Assembly: GCA_036494715.1 (NCBI GenBank)
Contig: DASXNY010000007.1
Location: forward strand, 1-64,000
Origin: JAICJR01 sp036494715
Lineage (GTDB): Bacteria; Actinomycetota; Thermoleophilia; Solirubrobacterales; Thermoleophilaceae
Reading direction: 5' to 3'
DNA: 64,000 bases
Part shown: positions 46,304-54,798 of the stretch, in pieces
Layout: each line of letters starts with the position of its first letter
Position numbering within the stretch: position 1 is the first letter of the stretch
Notes under the pieces: generated by a model
The model's input: only the letters and a program-made list of their open reading frames with translations
Databases searched by the model: none
Told to the model about the DNA's origin: nothing
Made by a program: the position numbers and the translations under genes

Positions 46304-47056
46304 ATGGCGCTGCATCCTCTCGCCACCCGCTTCGCCGATGCAGCCGACGTGTACGAGCGCGGACGACCCGCCTACGCGCCTGCCGTTGTGGGTGCCCTCT
46401 GCGCCGAGCTGGGACTGACCGCCGGAGCCCCCGTGCTCGACCTGGGTGCCGGCACCGGCAAGCTCACGTGTGCGCTGCTCGACTTCGGGCTCGACGTCGT
46501 TGCCGTGGAGCCGCAGGCCGAGCTACGCGAGCTGCTCGCGGCTGTCGTCGGCGCCGATCGTGCGCGCGAGGGCCTGGCCGAGGCGATTCCCCTGCCGGAC
46601 GGGTCCGTCGACGCGGTGACGGTGGCGGACGCCTTCCACTGGTTCGACCGCGCGGCGGCGCTCGCAGAGATCGCACGCGTGCTGTGTCCGGGTGGCGGGC
46701 TGGCGCTGCTCAGCACCGGCCCCGACTGGCGCGGCGCGTCCTGGGGGGACGAGGTGGGCAAGCTGATGGAGGGCCTGCGCCCCGAGCACCCCGGCATCGG
46801 CGGGCAGGCGTGGCAGGACGTGGTGCGCGAGGCCGGGGGCTTCGCCGCGCCGCGCGAGGTCCACGTGAAGGTCTGGCAGCCCGCGTCGCCCGAACGCTTC
46901 CTCGACTACATCGCTTCGGTGAGCTGGGTGGCGGCCATGCCCGAGGACGAGCGCGCCGCCACGATCGGCCGCATCGAAGCCCTCATTCGCGCAGGCGAGA
47001 CGCCGGCCGAGATCCCGGTGCGAACGGTGATAGGACTCACGACCCTTCTTCCGTGA
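46304..47056 (+). CDS. Class I SAM-dependent methyltransferase
   Basis: A 250-residue methyltransferase. N-terminal RFADAADVYERGRPAY is typical of a common actinobacterial family; SAM loop VLDLGAGTGKLT near residue 44, VVAVEP, and DAVTVADAFHWFDR. Substrate unknown. The start is six bases after the mature tRNA-Ala(CGC) 3' end and has no ribosome-binding site, so the mRNA may be cut out of a joint transcript. Its 3' end overlaps the convergent sigma factor gene by 20 bp. Confidence 0.87.
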   Translation: MALHPLATRFADAADVYERGRPAYAPAVVGALCAELGLTAGAPVLDLGAGTGKLTCALLDFGLDVVAVEPQAELRELLAAVVGADRAREGLAEAIPLPDGSVDAVTVADAFHWFDRAAALAEIARVLCPGGGLALLSTGPDWRGASWGDEVGKLMEGLRPEHPGIGGQAWQDVVREAGGFAAPREVHVKVWQPASPERFLDYIASVSWVAAMPEDERAATIGRIEALIRAGETPAEIPVRTVIGLTTLLP

Positions 47057-47999
47057 AGCGCTCCACGAGATCCGCGTCGACCCAGGCGTCGAAGCCCGTG
47101 ATCTTCTCCCCGTCGGTCTCGATGAGCATCACGGCGAACGGCTCGAAGCCGCCGTCCTCGCCCTGCTTGTAGATCGCCACGGCCGGGCGGCCGTTGGCGC
47201 GCGTCGGTACGAGCCGTGAGTTCGATGCCGCGCACGGCTGGTGCTCGGGCCGTGGCGCGAACCAGAACTCGCCGAGCGCGGGAGCGCCGACCACCGACGG
47301 CTGCGGCGGCATGCGCAGGATCGCGTCCTCGCGCAGCAGCTCGATGAAGCCGTCCATGTCGGCCCGCTGCCAGACGTCGACGTAGCGCCGCAGCAACTCG
47401 CGCTCGTGCGTTGCGCGCGGGGCGCTGGCGTGCGCGCTCACGTCCGAGTCGATCGTCGCGCGAGCGCGCTGGAGCGCGCTGTTGGTCCCCGCGACTGTGG
47501 TGTCGAGCAGGTCCGCCACCTCGCGCGCGCTCCAGCCGAGCACGTCGCGCAGGATCAGGACCGCGCGCTGACGCCCTGGGAGCTGTTGGATCGCGGTGAG
47601 GAACGCGAGCTCCATGCCTTCGTGCAGGGCGTAGCGCGCGGCGGGGTCGGCGACCGGGGAGGGGAGGTCTTCCAGTCGCTGGTCGGGGTAGGGCTGGACG
47701 GGCTCCGGGCGGTGCGGGCGGCGCTCGAGCTCGTCGAGGCAAGCGTTCGTTGCGATGCGGTAGAGCCAGGTGTGCATCGACGAGCGCCGCTCGAAGCGGT
47801 CGAGCGAGCGCCAGGCTCGCAGCAGCGTCTCCTGGAGCACATCCTCGGCGTCGTGGAGTGAGCCGAGCATGCGGTAGCAGTGCACCTCGAGCGGGCGGCG
47901 GTAGGGCTCGACGAGCCGGCGGAAGGCGCGCTCGTCACCTGCCTGAGCGGCGGCGATCAGGCCGCGCTGGTCCTCGCTGGTCGTTGGCGCAGAAGTCAT
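47037..47999 (-). CDS. ECF sigma factor with C-terminal SnoaL-like domain
   Basis: A 320-residue sigma factor. Region 2 (AFRRLVEPYRRPLEVHCYRMLGS; EDVLQETLLRAWRS) and region 4 (LPGRQRAVLILRDVLGWSAR, EVADLLDTTVAGTNSALQRA) are clear. The last 120 residues form a SnoaL/NTF2-like domain (RRYVDVWQRADMDGFIELL), as in SigG/SigJ-like groups in which this domain replaces an anti-sigma factor in control. No anti-sigma gene is adjacent. Diverges from the MFS gene by 76 bp. Confidence 0.92.
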   Translation of the reverse strand: MTSAPTTSEDQRGLIAAAQAGDERAFRRLVEPYRRPLEVHCYRMLGSLHDAEDVLQETLLRAWRSLDRFERRSSMHTWLYRIATNACLDELERRPHRPEPVQPYPDQRLEDLPSPVADPAARYALHEGMELAFLTAIQQLPGRQRAVLILRDVLGWSAREVADLLDTTVAGTNSALQRARATIDSDVSAHASAPRATHERELLRRYVDVWQRADMDGFIELLREDAILRMPPQPSVVGAPALGEFWFAPRPEHQPCAASNSRLVPTRANGRPAVAIYKQGEDGGFEPFAVMLIETDGEKITGFDAWVDADLVERFTEEGS

Positions 48000-48075
48000 G
48001 GGTGCAAACAGTTAGACGGACCGGGGGGCGAAAACTCATCGGTGAGTTCTTGGACGCGTGTGGGTCTAACCCGCC

Positions 48076-49506
48076 ATGACCAATTTGACCAGCTCACAGA
48101 AATGGGTTCTCGCCCTCACATCGATCGCCTCGCTGATGGTCGCGCTCGACGCCCTCGTCGTCACCACGGCGCTCAGCACGATTCGTACCGACCTCGGCGC
48201 GTCCGTGGCCAATCTCGAATGGACCGTCAACGCCTACAACCTCACCCTCGCGGTGCTGCTGATGACCGGGGCCGCGCTTGGCGACCGCTTCGGCAGGCGG
48301 CGCCTGCTGGTCGTCGGGCTGGGCGTGTTCGTCGCGGCATCGGCGGCGTGCGCCGTCTCGCCGAGCGTCAACTTCCTGATCGCGGCGCGCGCCGTGCAGG
48401 GCGCTGGCGCCGCGCTCGTGACCCCGCTCGCGCTCGCGCTGCTCAGCGCTGCCTTCCCGCCGCGACTCCGCGCCATGGCGATGGGCATCTTCAGCTCGAT
48501 CACCGGCATCGCCGTGCTCGGCGGGCCGGTCGTCGGCGGCGCGATCGCCCAGGGCATCGACTGGCGCTTCATCTTCTGGCTCAACGTCCCGATCGGCCTC
48601 GCGGCGATCCCGCTCGTGCTGCGCCGCACGCCCGAGAGCTTCGGCCCGCGGCTTGCGATCGACGTGCCGGGCGTGCTGCTCGTGGCCGGCGCCTCGCTTG
48701 GCCTCGTCTGGGGCCTTGTGCGCGGCAACGCCGTCGGCTGGGGCAGCGCGGAGGTGGTGAGCGCGTTCGTGGCCGGCACCCTGCTGCTCGTGGCGTTCGT
48801 CTGGCGCGAGCGGCGCGCCGGCGCGCCGATGCTCCCGATGCGGCTGTTCCGTTCGCGTGCCTTCTCCGCCGGCAACGCCGCGAGCTTCTTCATGGTCGCG
48901 GCGCTGTTCGGCGCGGTGTTCTTCATGGCGCAGTTCCTGCAGGTGGCGTCGGGCTACGGCCCGTTCGGCGCCGGTCTCCGGCTGTTGCCCTGGACGGCCA
49001 CCCTGTTCTTCGTTGCGCCGATCGCGGGCTCACTGGTCGCGCGCATCGGCGAGCGGCCGCTGATCGCCGGCGGGCTCGCCCTGCAAGCGGCCGGCATGGG
49101 CTGGATCGCGCTCGTGGCGGCGCCGCACATGACCTACGGGAACCTGATCCCGGGGCTGATCATGGCGGGCTGCGGCGTGTCGATGGCGATGCCCGCCTCG
49201 CAGAGCCTCGTGATCAACGCGGTCGAGCAGGAGGCGATCGGCAAGGCCTCGGGCACCTACAACATGCTGCGCCAGCTCGGCGGCGTGTTCGGTACCGCGA
49301 TCGCCGTTGCCGTCTTCGCGCACGCCGGCGGCTACGGCTCGCCCCAGGCCTTCAGCGACGGCTTCGTGCCCGCGCTCGCGGTGATGGCCGCGCTGTCGCT
49401 GGCGGGCTCGCTCGCGGGAGCGCTGCTGCCGCGGCGGCGCCTAGCGCTTGCGCCCGATCGTGACCAGGTACTCGGCCGCGTCGTTGTCGGCGATGAAGCC
49501 GGCTAG
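48076..49506 (+). CDS. MFS exporter, DHA2 (EmrB/QacA) family
   Basis: A 476-residue, 14-TM drug:H+ antiporter-like protein. TM1 has the DHA2 motif VALDALVVTTALSTI; motif A is LGDRFGRRRLL near residue 72; motif C-like GGPVVGGAIAQGIDWRFIF follows. Probably exports toxic compounds. It lies opposite the ECF sigma gene and may be a target of it. The last 22 codons overlap the 3' end of the convergent methyltransferase gene by 66 bp, so its stop lies unusually far downstream. Confidence 0.93.
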   Translation: MTNLTSSQKWVLALTSIASLMVALDALVVTTALSTIRTDLGASVANLEWTVNAYNLTLAVLLMTGAALGDRFGRRRLLVVGLGVFVAASAACAVSPSVNFLIAARAVQGAGAALVTPLALALLSAAFPPRLRAMAMGIFSSITGIAVLGGPVVGGAIAQGIDWRFIFWLNVPIGLAAIPLVLRRTPESFGPRLAIDVPGVLLVAGASLGLVWGLVRGNAVGWGSAEVVSAFVAGTLLLVAFVWRERRAGAPMLPMRLFRSRAFSAGNAASFFMVAALFGAVFFMAQFLQVASGYGPFGAGLRLLPWTATLFFVAPIAGSLVARIGERPLIAGGLALQAAGMGWIALVAAPHMTYGNLIPGLIMAGCGVSMAMPASQSLVINAVEQEAIGKASGTYNMLRQLGGVFGTAIAVAVFAHAGGYGSPQAFSDGFVPALAVMAALSLAGSLAGALLPRRRLALAPDRDQVLGRVVVGDEAG

Positions 49507-50235
49507 CTCGGTGATGAGATCGTCCCAGCGCCCCGACCGCTCGACGAAGGGGCGGGCCATGATCAGCGGGCCGAACTTGCTGGTCATGTACTCGACCCCC
49601 TCGTCGACGGTGTCAAACGGCGGGATCTGGACCGAGTCGTGCTCGAACTCGAGCTCGACGCCTGTGCCCTCGAAGAGCTGAGTGACGTGCGGCTCCGCGC
49701 CCCACAGCACGGGTGGCTGGACCTCTGGCGGTGGCGGCGGCATGTAAGCGCCGATCGTCTTGAAGAACTGGCCCATCGCCCCGTGAGGTGTCCAGGCCGT
49801 GACCACGAGCCGGCCGCCCGGTCGGAGCACGCGGGTGAGCTCGTGCGCCGCGACCTCGTGGCGCGGGGCGAACATGCAGCCGAAGGCGGAGAGCACGACA
49901 TCGAAGCTCGCGTCCGGGAAGGGGAGCTGCTCGGCGTCGCCCTCGACCCACTCGACGCTGAGTCCGGCGTCGCCTGCCAGCCTGCGTCCGACGTCGAGCA
50001 GCTCTGGCGTGAGATCGAGCCCCACAACGCTGGCTCCCGCCTGCGCCGCGCGCAGGGCCGCGTTGCCGGTGCCGCACGCGACGTCCAGCACATCGTCCTC
50101 GCGACCCACGCTCGCCCGCTGCACCACCTTGGGGCCGACGCCCCAGAGCTGGCGCTCAGCTATCGAGGGATAGTCGCCGGCAGCCCAGGCGGCCCGGGCG
50201 CCCTGCTTCATCTGATCAAGCGCCGTCGCGTTCAT
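49441..50235 (-). CDS. Class I SAM-dependent methyltransferase (UbiE-like)
   Basis: A 264-residue methyltransferase. SAM loop VLDVACGTGNAALRA near residue 50, VVGLDLTPELL, EGDAEQLPFPDASFDVV and RVLRPGGRLVV are motifs I to post-III. The ATG at 50235 follows AAGGAGG by six bases and is preferred over the longer frame from 50301. Substrate unknown. Overlaps the MFS gene tail by 66 bp in the opposite direction. Confidence 0.88.
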   Translation of the reverse strand: MNATALDQMKQGARAAWAAGDYPSIAERQLWGVGPKVVQRASVGREDDVLDVACGTGNAALRAAQAGASVVGLDLTPELLDVGRRLAGDAGLSVEWVEGDAEQLPFPDASFDVVLSAFGCMFAPRHEVAAHELTRVLRPGGRLVVTAWTPHGAMGQFFKTIGAYMPPPPPEVQPPVLWGAEPHVTQLFEGTGVELEFEHDSVQIPPFDTVDEGVEYMTSKFGPLIMARPFVERSGRWDDLITELAGFIADNDAAEYLVTIGRKR

Positions 50236-50328
50236 CGTCAGCCTCCTTGGGTCGTTGACCGGCGTGGAAAGGAGGCTAGGCGCGGCGGCGTGCCCCGGCA
50301 TGGGGCGTTCGCCTCATCTTCGGAGCGC

Positions 50329-51903
50329 TCAGCCCGCCACGAACTCGTCCTCCGGCAGCAGCCCGTGCTGGAGGGCGAACAGGCTGGCGGCCACGCGCGT
50401 GGAGGCGTCGATCTTCGTGTAGATGTGCTCGATGTGATTGCCGGCGGTCTTCGGCGCGATCACGAGCCGCTCGGCGATCTCCTTGTTCGACATCCCCTGC
50501 GCCAGCAGCCGCAGCACCTCGACCTCGCGCGCGGTCAGGCCTGCCGGTCCCTCGCGCCGGCGGCGCACCCGGTGGCCGGCGGCGCTCAGCACCGCCTCGG
50601 TGATCTCGGGGTCGAAGCGGCCGGCACGGACCTCGCCGCGCAGCTCGGCCGCGGCGTCTTCGGGCGAGCGCGCCTGCCGGTAGGGGCGCTCCTCGCACAT
50701 CGCCTGGTAGGCGTCGGCCGCGGCGAGAATGCGAGCCGGCCGCGAGATGGCGCTGCCGGAGAGCTGGCGCGGATAGCCGCTCCCGTCGAGGCGCTCACGG
50801 TGCTGCACGGCGATCGCGGCGAGCGGCGCCAGCGCCTCCGATCCGGACAGCATGCGCTCGGTCAGGTAGGGATGCATACGCACGCGCTCCCACTCGCCCG
50901 CGCCGAGCGGGCCGCGCTTGTCCCAGATCGCGTTCGACACCCCGAGCTTGCCGAAGTCGTGCACCAGGCCGGCCCGGCGCAGGGTGCGCAGCTCGCCGTC
51001 GGGCAGGCCGAGATCGCCGCCCGCCTCGGCGGCCAGGTCGGCGACCGCGCGGGCGTGGCCGAGCGTGTACGGCGATTTGAGGTCGACGAAGTTGGCCACC
51101 GCCGCGAGCGCCGCGTCGAAGCGCTCGCCGGAAAGGACGACCGCGAGCGATGGCTCGGCGTCGATCACCGCGTCCCACGTGCCCACCGTGTCGAGGCCGC
51201 CGAGGATCCCGGCCGGGTCCGCGCGGAGGAGATCGCTCAGCTCCGGATCGAACTGCTTGCCGCTGCGCTCGCGCGCGAGCGTGGTGGCGCCGTCGGTGCC
51301 GCCCATGCGGTGCGCCACCTCGACGAACTCCGCGAACTGGGCGATGCGCGCGCCGACCGGGATCTGGTCGCCCCTGAGGCCAGCCGGCCAGCCTCGCCCG
51401 TCCCAGCGCTCGTAGGCGCCGCCGATGCCCTGCTGGACCACCCCCGGCAGGCCGATCTGCTCGGCGAGCCGCATCGCGAGCGCGGCGTGCTGGGCGATCA
51501 TCTGGTCCGCCTCGTGGCGGCCCGAGATCGCGAACGCGAGCCCCACGCGCAGCCGGTGGAGCGGCGGATTGCCAGCGCCGAGCCGCCGCATCGTGGAGGC
51601 CATCATCCCCACGCTCAGCGCCTCGTGCTTGTACTTGTTCGACTTGAGCGCGATGTCGTCGCCGAACCACTTGGCCTGCTCGTGGGCGTCCGAGTGGCAG
51701 CCGACGTTGATGAGCAGGGCGGTGTAGTAGATCGTGGCCCGCGTCTCCTCGTCGATCCCGAGCTGCTCGGCCAGCCGAAGCGCGATCAAACACTGCCGCA
51801 GGACGTGCTCCATCGGCTGTCCGAAGCCGAGGTCGATGCCGAGCGAGAGCGCGGCGACGAGCTCCGCGAGGCGAACGTGCGCGCGATCAGATTCGCCGCT
51901 CAC
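50329..51903 (-). CDS. HD-GYP-type phosphohydrolase fused to LuxR HTH
   Basis: A 524-residue regulator. It has two HD-type halves: the first is degenerate (ALLINVGCHSDAHE; YERWDGRGWPAG), the second is intact (GLVHDFGKLGVSNAIWDK near residue 318, VQHRERLDGSGYPRQL near 363). The C-terminus is a LuxR-type helix-turn-helix (LTAREVEVLRLLAQGMSNKE, IAERLVIAPKTAGNHIEHIY). The layout suggests a transcription factor whose DNA binding responds to a cyclic dinucleotide bound or hydrolysed by the HD part. Diverges from the AraC-like gene, 53 bp apart. Confidence 0.88.
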   Translation of the reverse strand: MSGESDRAHVRLAELVAALSLGIDLGFGQPMEHVLRQCLIALRLAEQLGIDEETRATIYYTALLINVGCHSDAHEQAKWFGDDIALKSNKYKHEALSVGMMASTMRRLGAGNPPLHRLRVGLAFAISGRHEADQMIAQHAALAMRLAEQIGLPGVVQQGIGGAYERWDGRGWPAGLRGDQIPVGARIAQFAEFVEVAHRMGGTDGATTLARERSGKQFDPELSDLLRADPAGILGGLDTVGTWDAVIDAEPSLAVVLSGERFDAALAAVANFVDLKSPYTLGHARAVADLAAEAGGDLGLPDGELRTLRRAGLVHDFGKLGVSNAIWDKRGPLGAGEWERVRMHPYLTERMLSGSEALAPLAAIAVQHRERLDGSGYPRQLSGSAISRPARILAAADAYQAMCEERPYRQARSPEDAAAELRGEVRAGRFDPEITEAVLSAAGHRVRRRREGPAGLTAREVEVLRLLAQGMSNKEIAERLVIAPKTAGNHIEHIYTKIDASTRVAASLFALQHGLLPEDEFVAG

Positions 51904-51956
51904 CTGAACAGGCTATCCGCGCGGGAGCGCGCCGCATAGGCGCGATACTGGCTCAC

Positions 51957-52391
51957 ATGGCATTCGTCCCTCCGGCCCGTCATCTGTTGCGCGCGAAGGA
52001 CCTGGCGGACGCGCGCTACTTCGAGCCGCTGGACGTGGACGACCTCGCCCGCGCGGCCGGTCTCTCGCGTGCGCACTTCAGCCGCGAGTTCCGCCGCACC
52101 TTCGGCGAGTCGCCGCACGCGTACCTGTTGACCCGCCGCCTCGAGCGCGCGGCCGCGCTGCTGCGCAACACCGACCGTTCCGTGATGGACATCTGCCTGT
52201 CGGTCGGTCTGCAGAGCGTCGGCTCGTTCACCACGAGCTTCACGCGCACGTTCGGCAAGTCGCCCACGGCCTACCGGGCGGACTTCCCGCCGGCCTCGCA
52301 GTACGCGCTCGTACCGAGCTGCGTGGTGCGCGCATACGCCCGCCCGCAACGCCGCACGTTTCGAGAAGACAGCGGCGCTGCCCAGGGTTAG
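51957..52391 (+). CDS. AraC-family HTH protein, stand-alone DNA-binding domain
   Basis: A 144-residue protein made almost only of the AraC two-HTH domain (DVDDLARAAGLSRAHFSREF; MDICLSVGLQSVGSFTTSFT). Regulatory domain absent; a 40-residue tail follows. GATACT at 51944-51949 ends eight bases before the ATG and there is no ribosome-binding site, so the transcript may be leaderless. Located 44 bp upstream of a VOC gene that it may control. Confidence 0.88.
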   Translation: MAFVPPARHLLRAKDLADARYFEPLDVDDLARAAGLSRAHFSREFRRTFGESPHAYLLTRRLERAAALLRNTDRSVMDICLSVGLQSVGSFTTSFTRTFGKSPTAYRADFPPASQYALVPSCVVRAYARPQRRTFREDSGAAQG

Positions 52392-52435
52392 CTTGCTGTC
52401 GACCGTTCCGTTCGACCGACTCAGGAGGACTCCCG

Positions 52436-52864
52436 ATGTACAAGATCGCGACCGCTCAGCTGTGGGTGCACGACCAGGACGAGGCACTCGACTTCTACAC
52501 GAGGAAGCTCGGCATGGAGGTGCGCTCCGACGTGACGCTGGCCGAGATGGGCGACTTCCGCTGGCTCACCGTTGGCCCGCCTGGCCAGCCCGACCTCTCG
52601 ATCGTGCTGATGGCCATTCCCGGGCCGCCGCTCATGGACGCGGACACCACCGAGCAGGTGAAGGACCTGATGGGCAAGGGCTTCGCCGGCACCGTGTTCC
52701 TCACCACCGACGACTGCCAGGCCTCCTACGAGGAGCTGAGAGGTCGCGGCGTGGAGTTCACGGAGACGCCGGAGGAGCGCCCCTACGGGATCGACTCCGG
52801 CTTCCACGACCCGTCGGGCAACTCGTTCCGGCTGACCCAGGTGCGGGATCTCGCCACGCTTTAA
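52436..52864 (+). CDS. VOC-superfamily protein
   Basis: A 142-residue glyoxalase/bleomycin-resistance-like protein (ATAQLWVHDQDEALDFYTRK; C-terminal SGFHDPSGNSFRLTQ). AGGAGG lies before the ATG. Together with the AraC-like regulator upstream and the ArsR-SRPBCC gene downstream it forms a small regulator/stress group. Substrate unknown. Confidence 0.88.
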   Translation: MYKIATAQLWVHDQDEALDFYTRKLGMEVRSDVTLAEMGDFRWLTVGPPGQPDLSIVLMAIPGPPLMDADTTEQVKDLMGKGFAGTVFLTTDDCQASYEELRGRGVEFTETPEERPYGIDSGFHDPSGNSFRLTQVRDLATL

Positions 52865-52873
52865 AGCCTCGAC

Positions 52874-52903
52874 TTGACATGTGACCGTATGGTCACCTAT
52901 TCT
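52874..52903 (+). promoter_or_regulatory. Promoter with operator dyad for the ArsR-SRPBCC gene
   Basis: TTGACA (52874-52879), 18-bp spacer, TATTCT (52898-52903). A perfect 6-bp inverted repeat, GTGACC and GGTCAC with spacer GTAT (52881-52896), fills the space between the two boxes. The predicted transcription start coincides with the ATG at 52911. Confidence 0.7.
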
Positions 52904-52910
52904 CCCGGAC

Positions 52911-53687
52911 ATGGACGACGTGTTCAGGGCCCTCGCCGACCCCACTCGCAGAAGCCTGCTCGACGAGCTCTACAGAGAAGACGGGCAGACGCTCAGCGCA
53001 CTGGGGGGCCGGCTCCCGATGACCCGCTTCGGCGTGATGAAGCACCTCAAGGTGCTCGAAGAGGCGGGGCTCGTGGTCACCAAGAAGCGCGGCCGCGAGA
53101 AGCTCCACTTCCTGAACCCAGTCCCGATCCGGCTCGTCCACGACAGGTGGGTGAGCAAGTACGCCGAGCCCTGGGCGGCGACGCTCACGGGGCTCAAGCG
53201 CAGACTGGAGGACAAGACGATGGAAAAGGTGTTCGAGATCTACATCAAGACAACTCCGGAGCGCCTCTGGCAGGCGATCACGGACCCGGAGCTGCGTGCG
53301 AAGTACACGTTCGGCGTGGGCATTCAGTCCGATTGGACGAACGGCTCGCAGTACGCCGCCGTGCAGGAGAAGGCGGGTGTGACGATCAGCGAGGGCGAGA
53401 ACCTCGAGGTCGATCCGCCGCGCCGGCTCGTGCAGAGCTTCAACGCGCTCTGGGATGACGACGTCAAGGCCGAGGGCACCTCGCGCGTGACGTGGGAGAT
53501 CGAGCAGGTGCAGGACTCGTGCCGGCTCGTCGTCACCCACGACCAGCTCAGCGAGGACGCGAACAACCAGATCTACGGCGGCTGGCCGATGATCCTCTCC
53601 GGCCTCAAGACCCTCCTCGAGACAGGCGAGGAGCTGACCACCCCGGGCTCGCTGATGTACGCCGAGTCGTCCCCCGCGGCTCGCTAG
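52911..53687 (+). CDS. ArsR-type repressor fused to SRPBCC (AHSA1-like) domain
   Basis: A 258-residue fusion. Residues 1-90 are a winged helix of the ArsR/SdpR type (FRALADPTRRSLLDELY; MTRFGVMKHLKVLEEAGLV), without visible metal-binding cysteines. Residues from about 104 on are a START-like ligand-binding domain (MEKVFEIYIKTTPERLWQAI; NGSQYAAVQEKAGV). It probably represses its own promoter through the dyad upstream and releases it on ligand binding. ATG 52911 has no ribosome-binding site and fits a leaderless mRNA. An internal in-frame ATG at 53220 with GGAGG eight bases before it lies exactly at the domain border and could yield the SRPBCC domain alone. Confidence 0.9.
   Translation: MDDVFRALADPTRRSLLDELYREDGQTLSALGGRLPMTRFGVMKHLKVLEEAGLVVTKKRGREKLHFLNPVPIRLVHDRWVSKYAEPWAATLTGLKRRLEDKTMEKVFEIYIKTTPERLWQAITDPELRAKYTFGVGIQSDWTNGSQYAAVQEKAGVTISEGENLEVDPPRRLVQSFNALWDDDVKAEGTSRVTWEIEQVQDSCRLVVTHDQLSEDANNQIYGGWPMILSGLKTLLETGEELTTPGSLMYAESSPAAR
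53207..53222 (+). promoter_or_regulatory. Internal ribosome-binding site and start at domain border
   Basis: GGAGG (53207-53211), eight bases, ATG (53220-53222), in frame with the ArsR-SRPBCC gene at codon 104, where the SRPBCC domain begins. Confidence 0.5.
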
Positions 53688-53796
53688 CGGCTGGTAGGGG
53701 CGCAAGTAGGGGTCCGCGTTGCCCAGGCGCGGGCCCCTACGCCCCGGGTGGGGCGCGAGCGCGCATCTATCCTCGACTCGCTGTGTTTCGTCGCGT

Positions 53797-54798
53797 ATGC
53801 GCGCAAGCGGGAACTTGAGGAGCGCCGCCCTGGGGGTCGCCATCTGCGCGACCCTCGTCTCCTTATTGGCGACGAGCGGCAGCGCCCGGGCGGCGTCGAA
53901 GATCTTCCAGGTGCCGTGCATGCCGGGCCAGGCCCAGCCGGTCTGCTTCGCCGAGGACGCGCGGCTGGACTACGTGGACGACGGCGACACGATCGACGTG
54001 GACATCCCCGGCGCGGGCAACCACCGAATCCGCTTCACCGGCGTCAACGCCACCGAGCAGTCCGTCTACAACAACGACCTCGCAAAGCAGCAGGGCGAGT
54101 GCCACGCGCTCAACGCCACCTACCTGACCACGAGCATGATCAGGCGCAGCAACGACCAGGTGCGGCTCGTCTACCAGAACAAGCTCACGCGAGCGGGCGT
54201 GCGCTTCGTCAAGGACATTCAGGTGTTCGTGCGCGGCTCCTGGCACGACCTGAACGCGCTGCTGATCTCGCGCGGCGACGCGCTGTTCCTGCCCAACGGC
54301 CTCGAGACCGCGTGGAACCGCGAGTACATGTTCCTGATGCAGCAGGCCGCACACCGCGGAGTGGGCCTGTTCGACACGAGCTTCTGCGGCTACGGGCCGG
54401 ACCAGGACATCCCGATCCAGCTCACGGTGCACCCGAACGCCGCCGGTGACGACACGATCAACGTCAACGGCGAGTACGTGCGGATCTTCAACGGCGGCAC
54501 GCGGCCGCTTGACCTCTCCGGCTGGTGGGTGCGCAACGGCGGGACGCGCCGCTACCACTTCGCCGCGGGCACGGTGGTGCAGCCCAACACGCGCATCACG
54601 GTCCACGTCGGCAAGGGCAGGAGCACCGCGACCATCTTCTACTGGGGCCGGCCCAGTCCGCTGTTCCCGAACGAGAACGACTCGAAGGGGATCGGCGACG
54701 GCGCCTACCTGTTCGATCCCCAGGGCGACCTGCGCGCGTGGATCTTCTACCCGTGCCGGCTCGCGCCCTGCGCGAACCCGCTGCCGGCTGGGACCTAG
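53797..54798 (+). CDS. Secreted nuclease-like protein with lamin-tail domain
   Basis: A 333-residue protein: signal peptide (LRSAALGVAICATLVSLLAT, cleavage near ARA), a staphylococcal-nuclease-like domain (YVDDGDTIDVDI near residue 63, RIRFTGVNATEQ near 79 with the conserved Arg and Glu), and a C-terminal lamin-tail domain (GEYVRIFNGGTRPLDLSGWW near 229). Probably cleaves extracellular nucleic acid or is a DNA-binding derivative. ATG 53797 gives a full signal peptide; no ribosome-binding site is seen. Stop shares CTAG with the convergent gene. Confidence 0.83.
   Translation: MRASGNLRSAALGVAICATLVSLLATSGSARAASKIFQVPCMPGQAQPVCFAEDARLDYVDDGDTIDVDIPGAGNHRIRFTGVNATEQSVYNNDLAKQQGECHALNATYLTTSMIRRSNDQVRLVYQNKLTRAGVRFVKDIQVFVRGSWHDLNALLISRGDALFLPNGLETAWNREYMFLMQQAAHRGVGLFDTSFCGYGPDQDIPIQLTVHPNAAGDDTINVNGEYVRIFNGGTRPLDLSGWWVRNGGTRRYHFAAGTVVQPNTRITVHVGKGRSTATIFYWGRPSPLFPNENDSKGIGDGAYLFDPQGDLRAWIFYPCRLAPCANPLPAGT

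Noticed and set aside
46304..47999. Methyltransferase and sigma gene as one regulatory unit
   Set aside because: The genes converge with a 20-bp overlap and have no shared promoter; nothing else links them.
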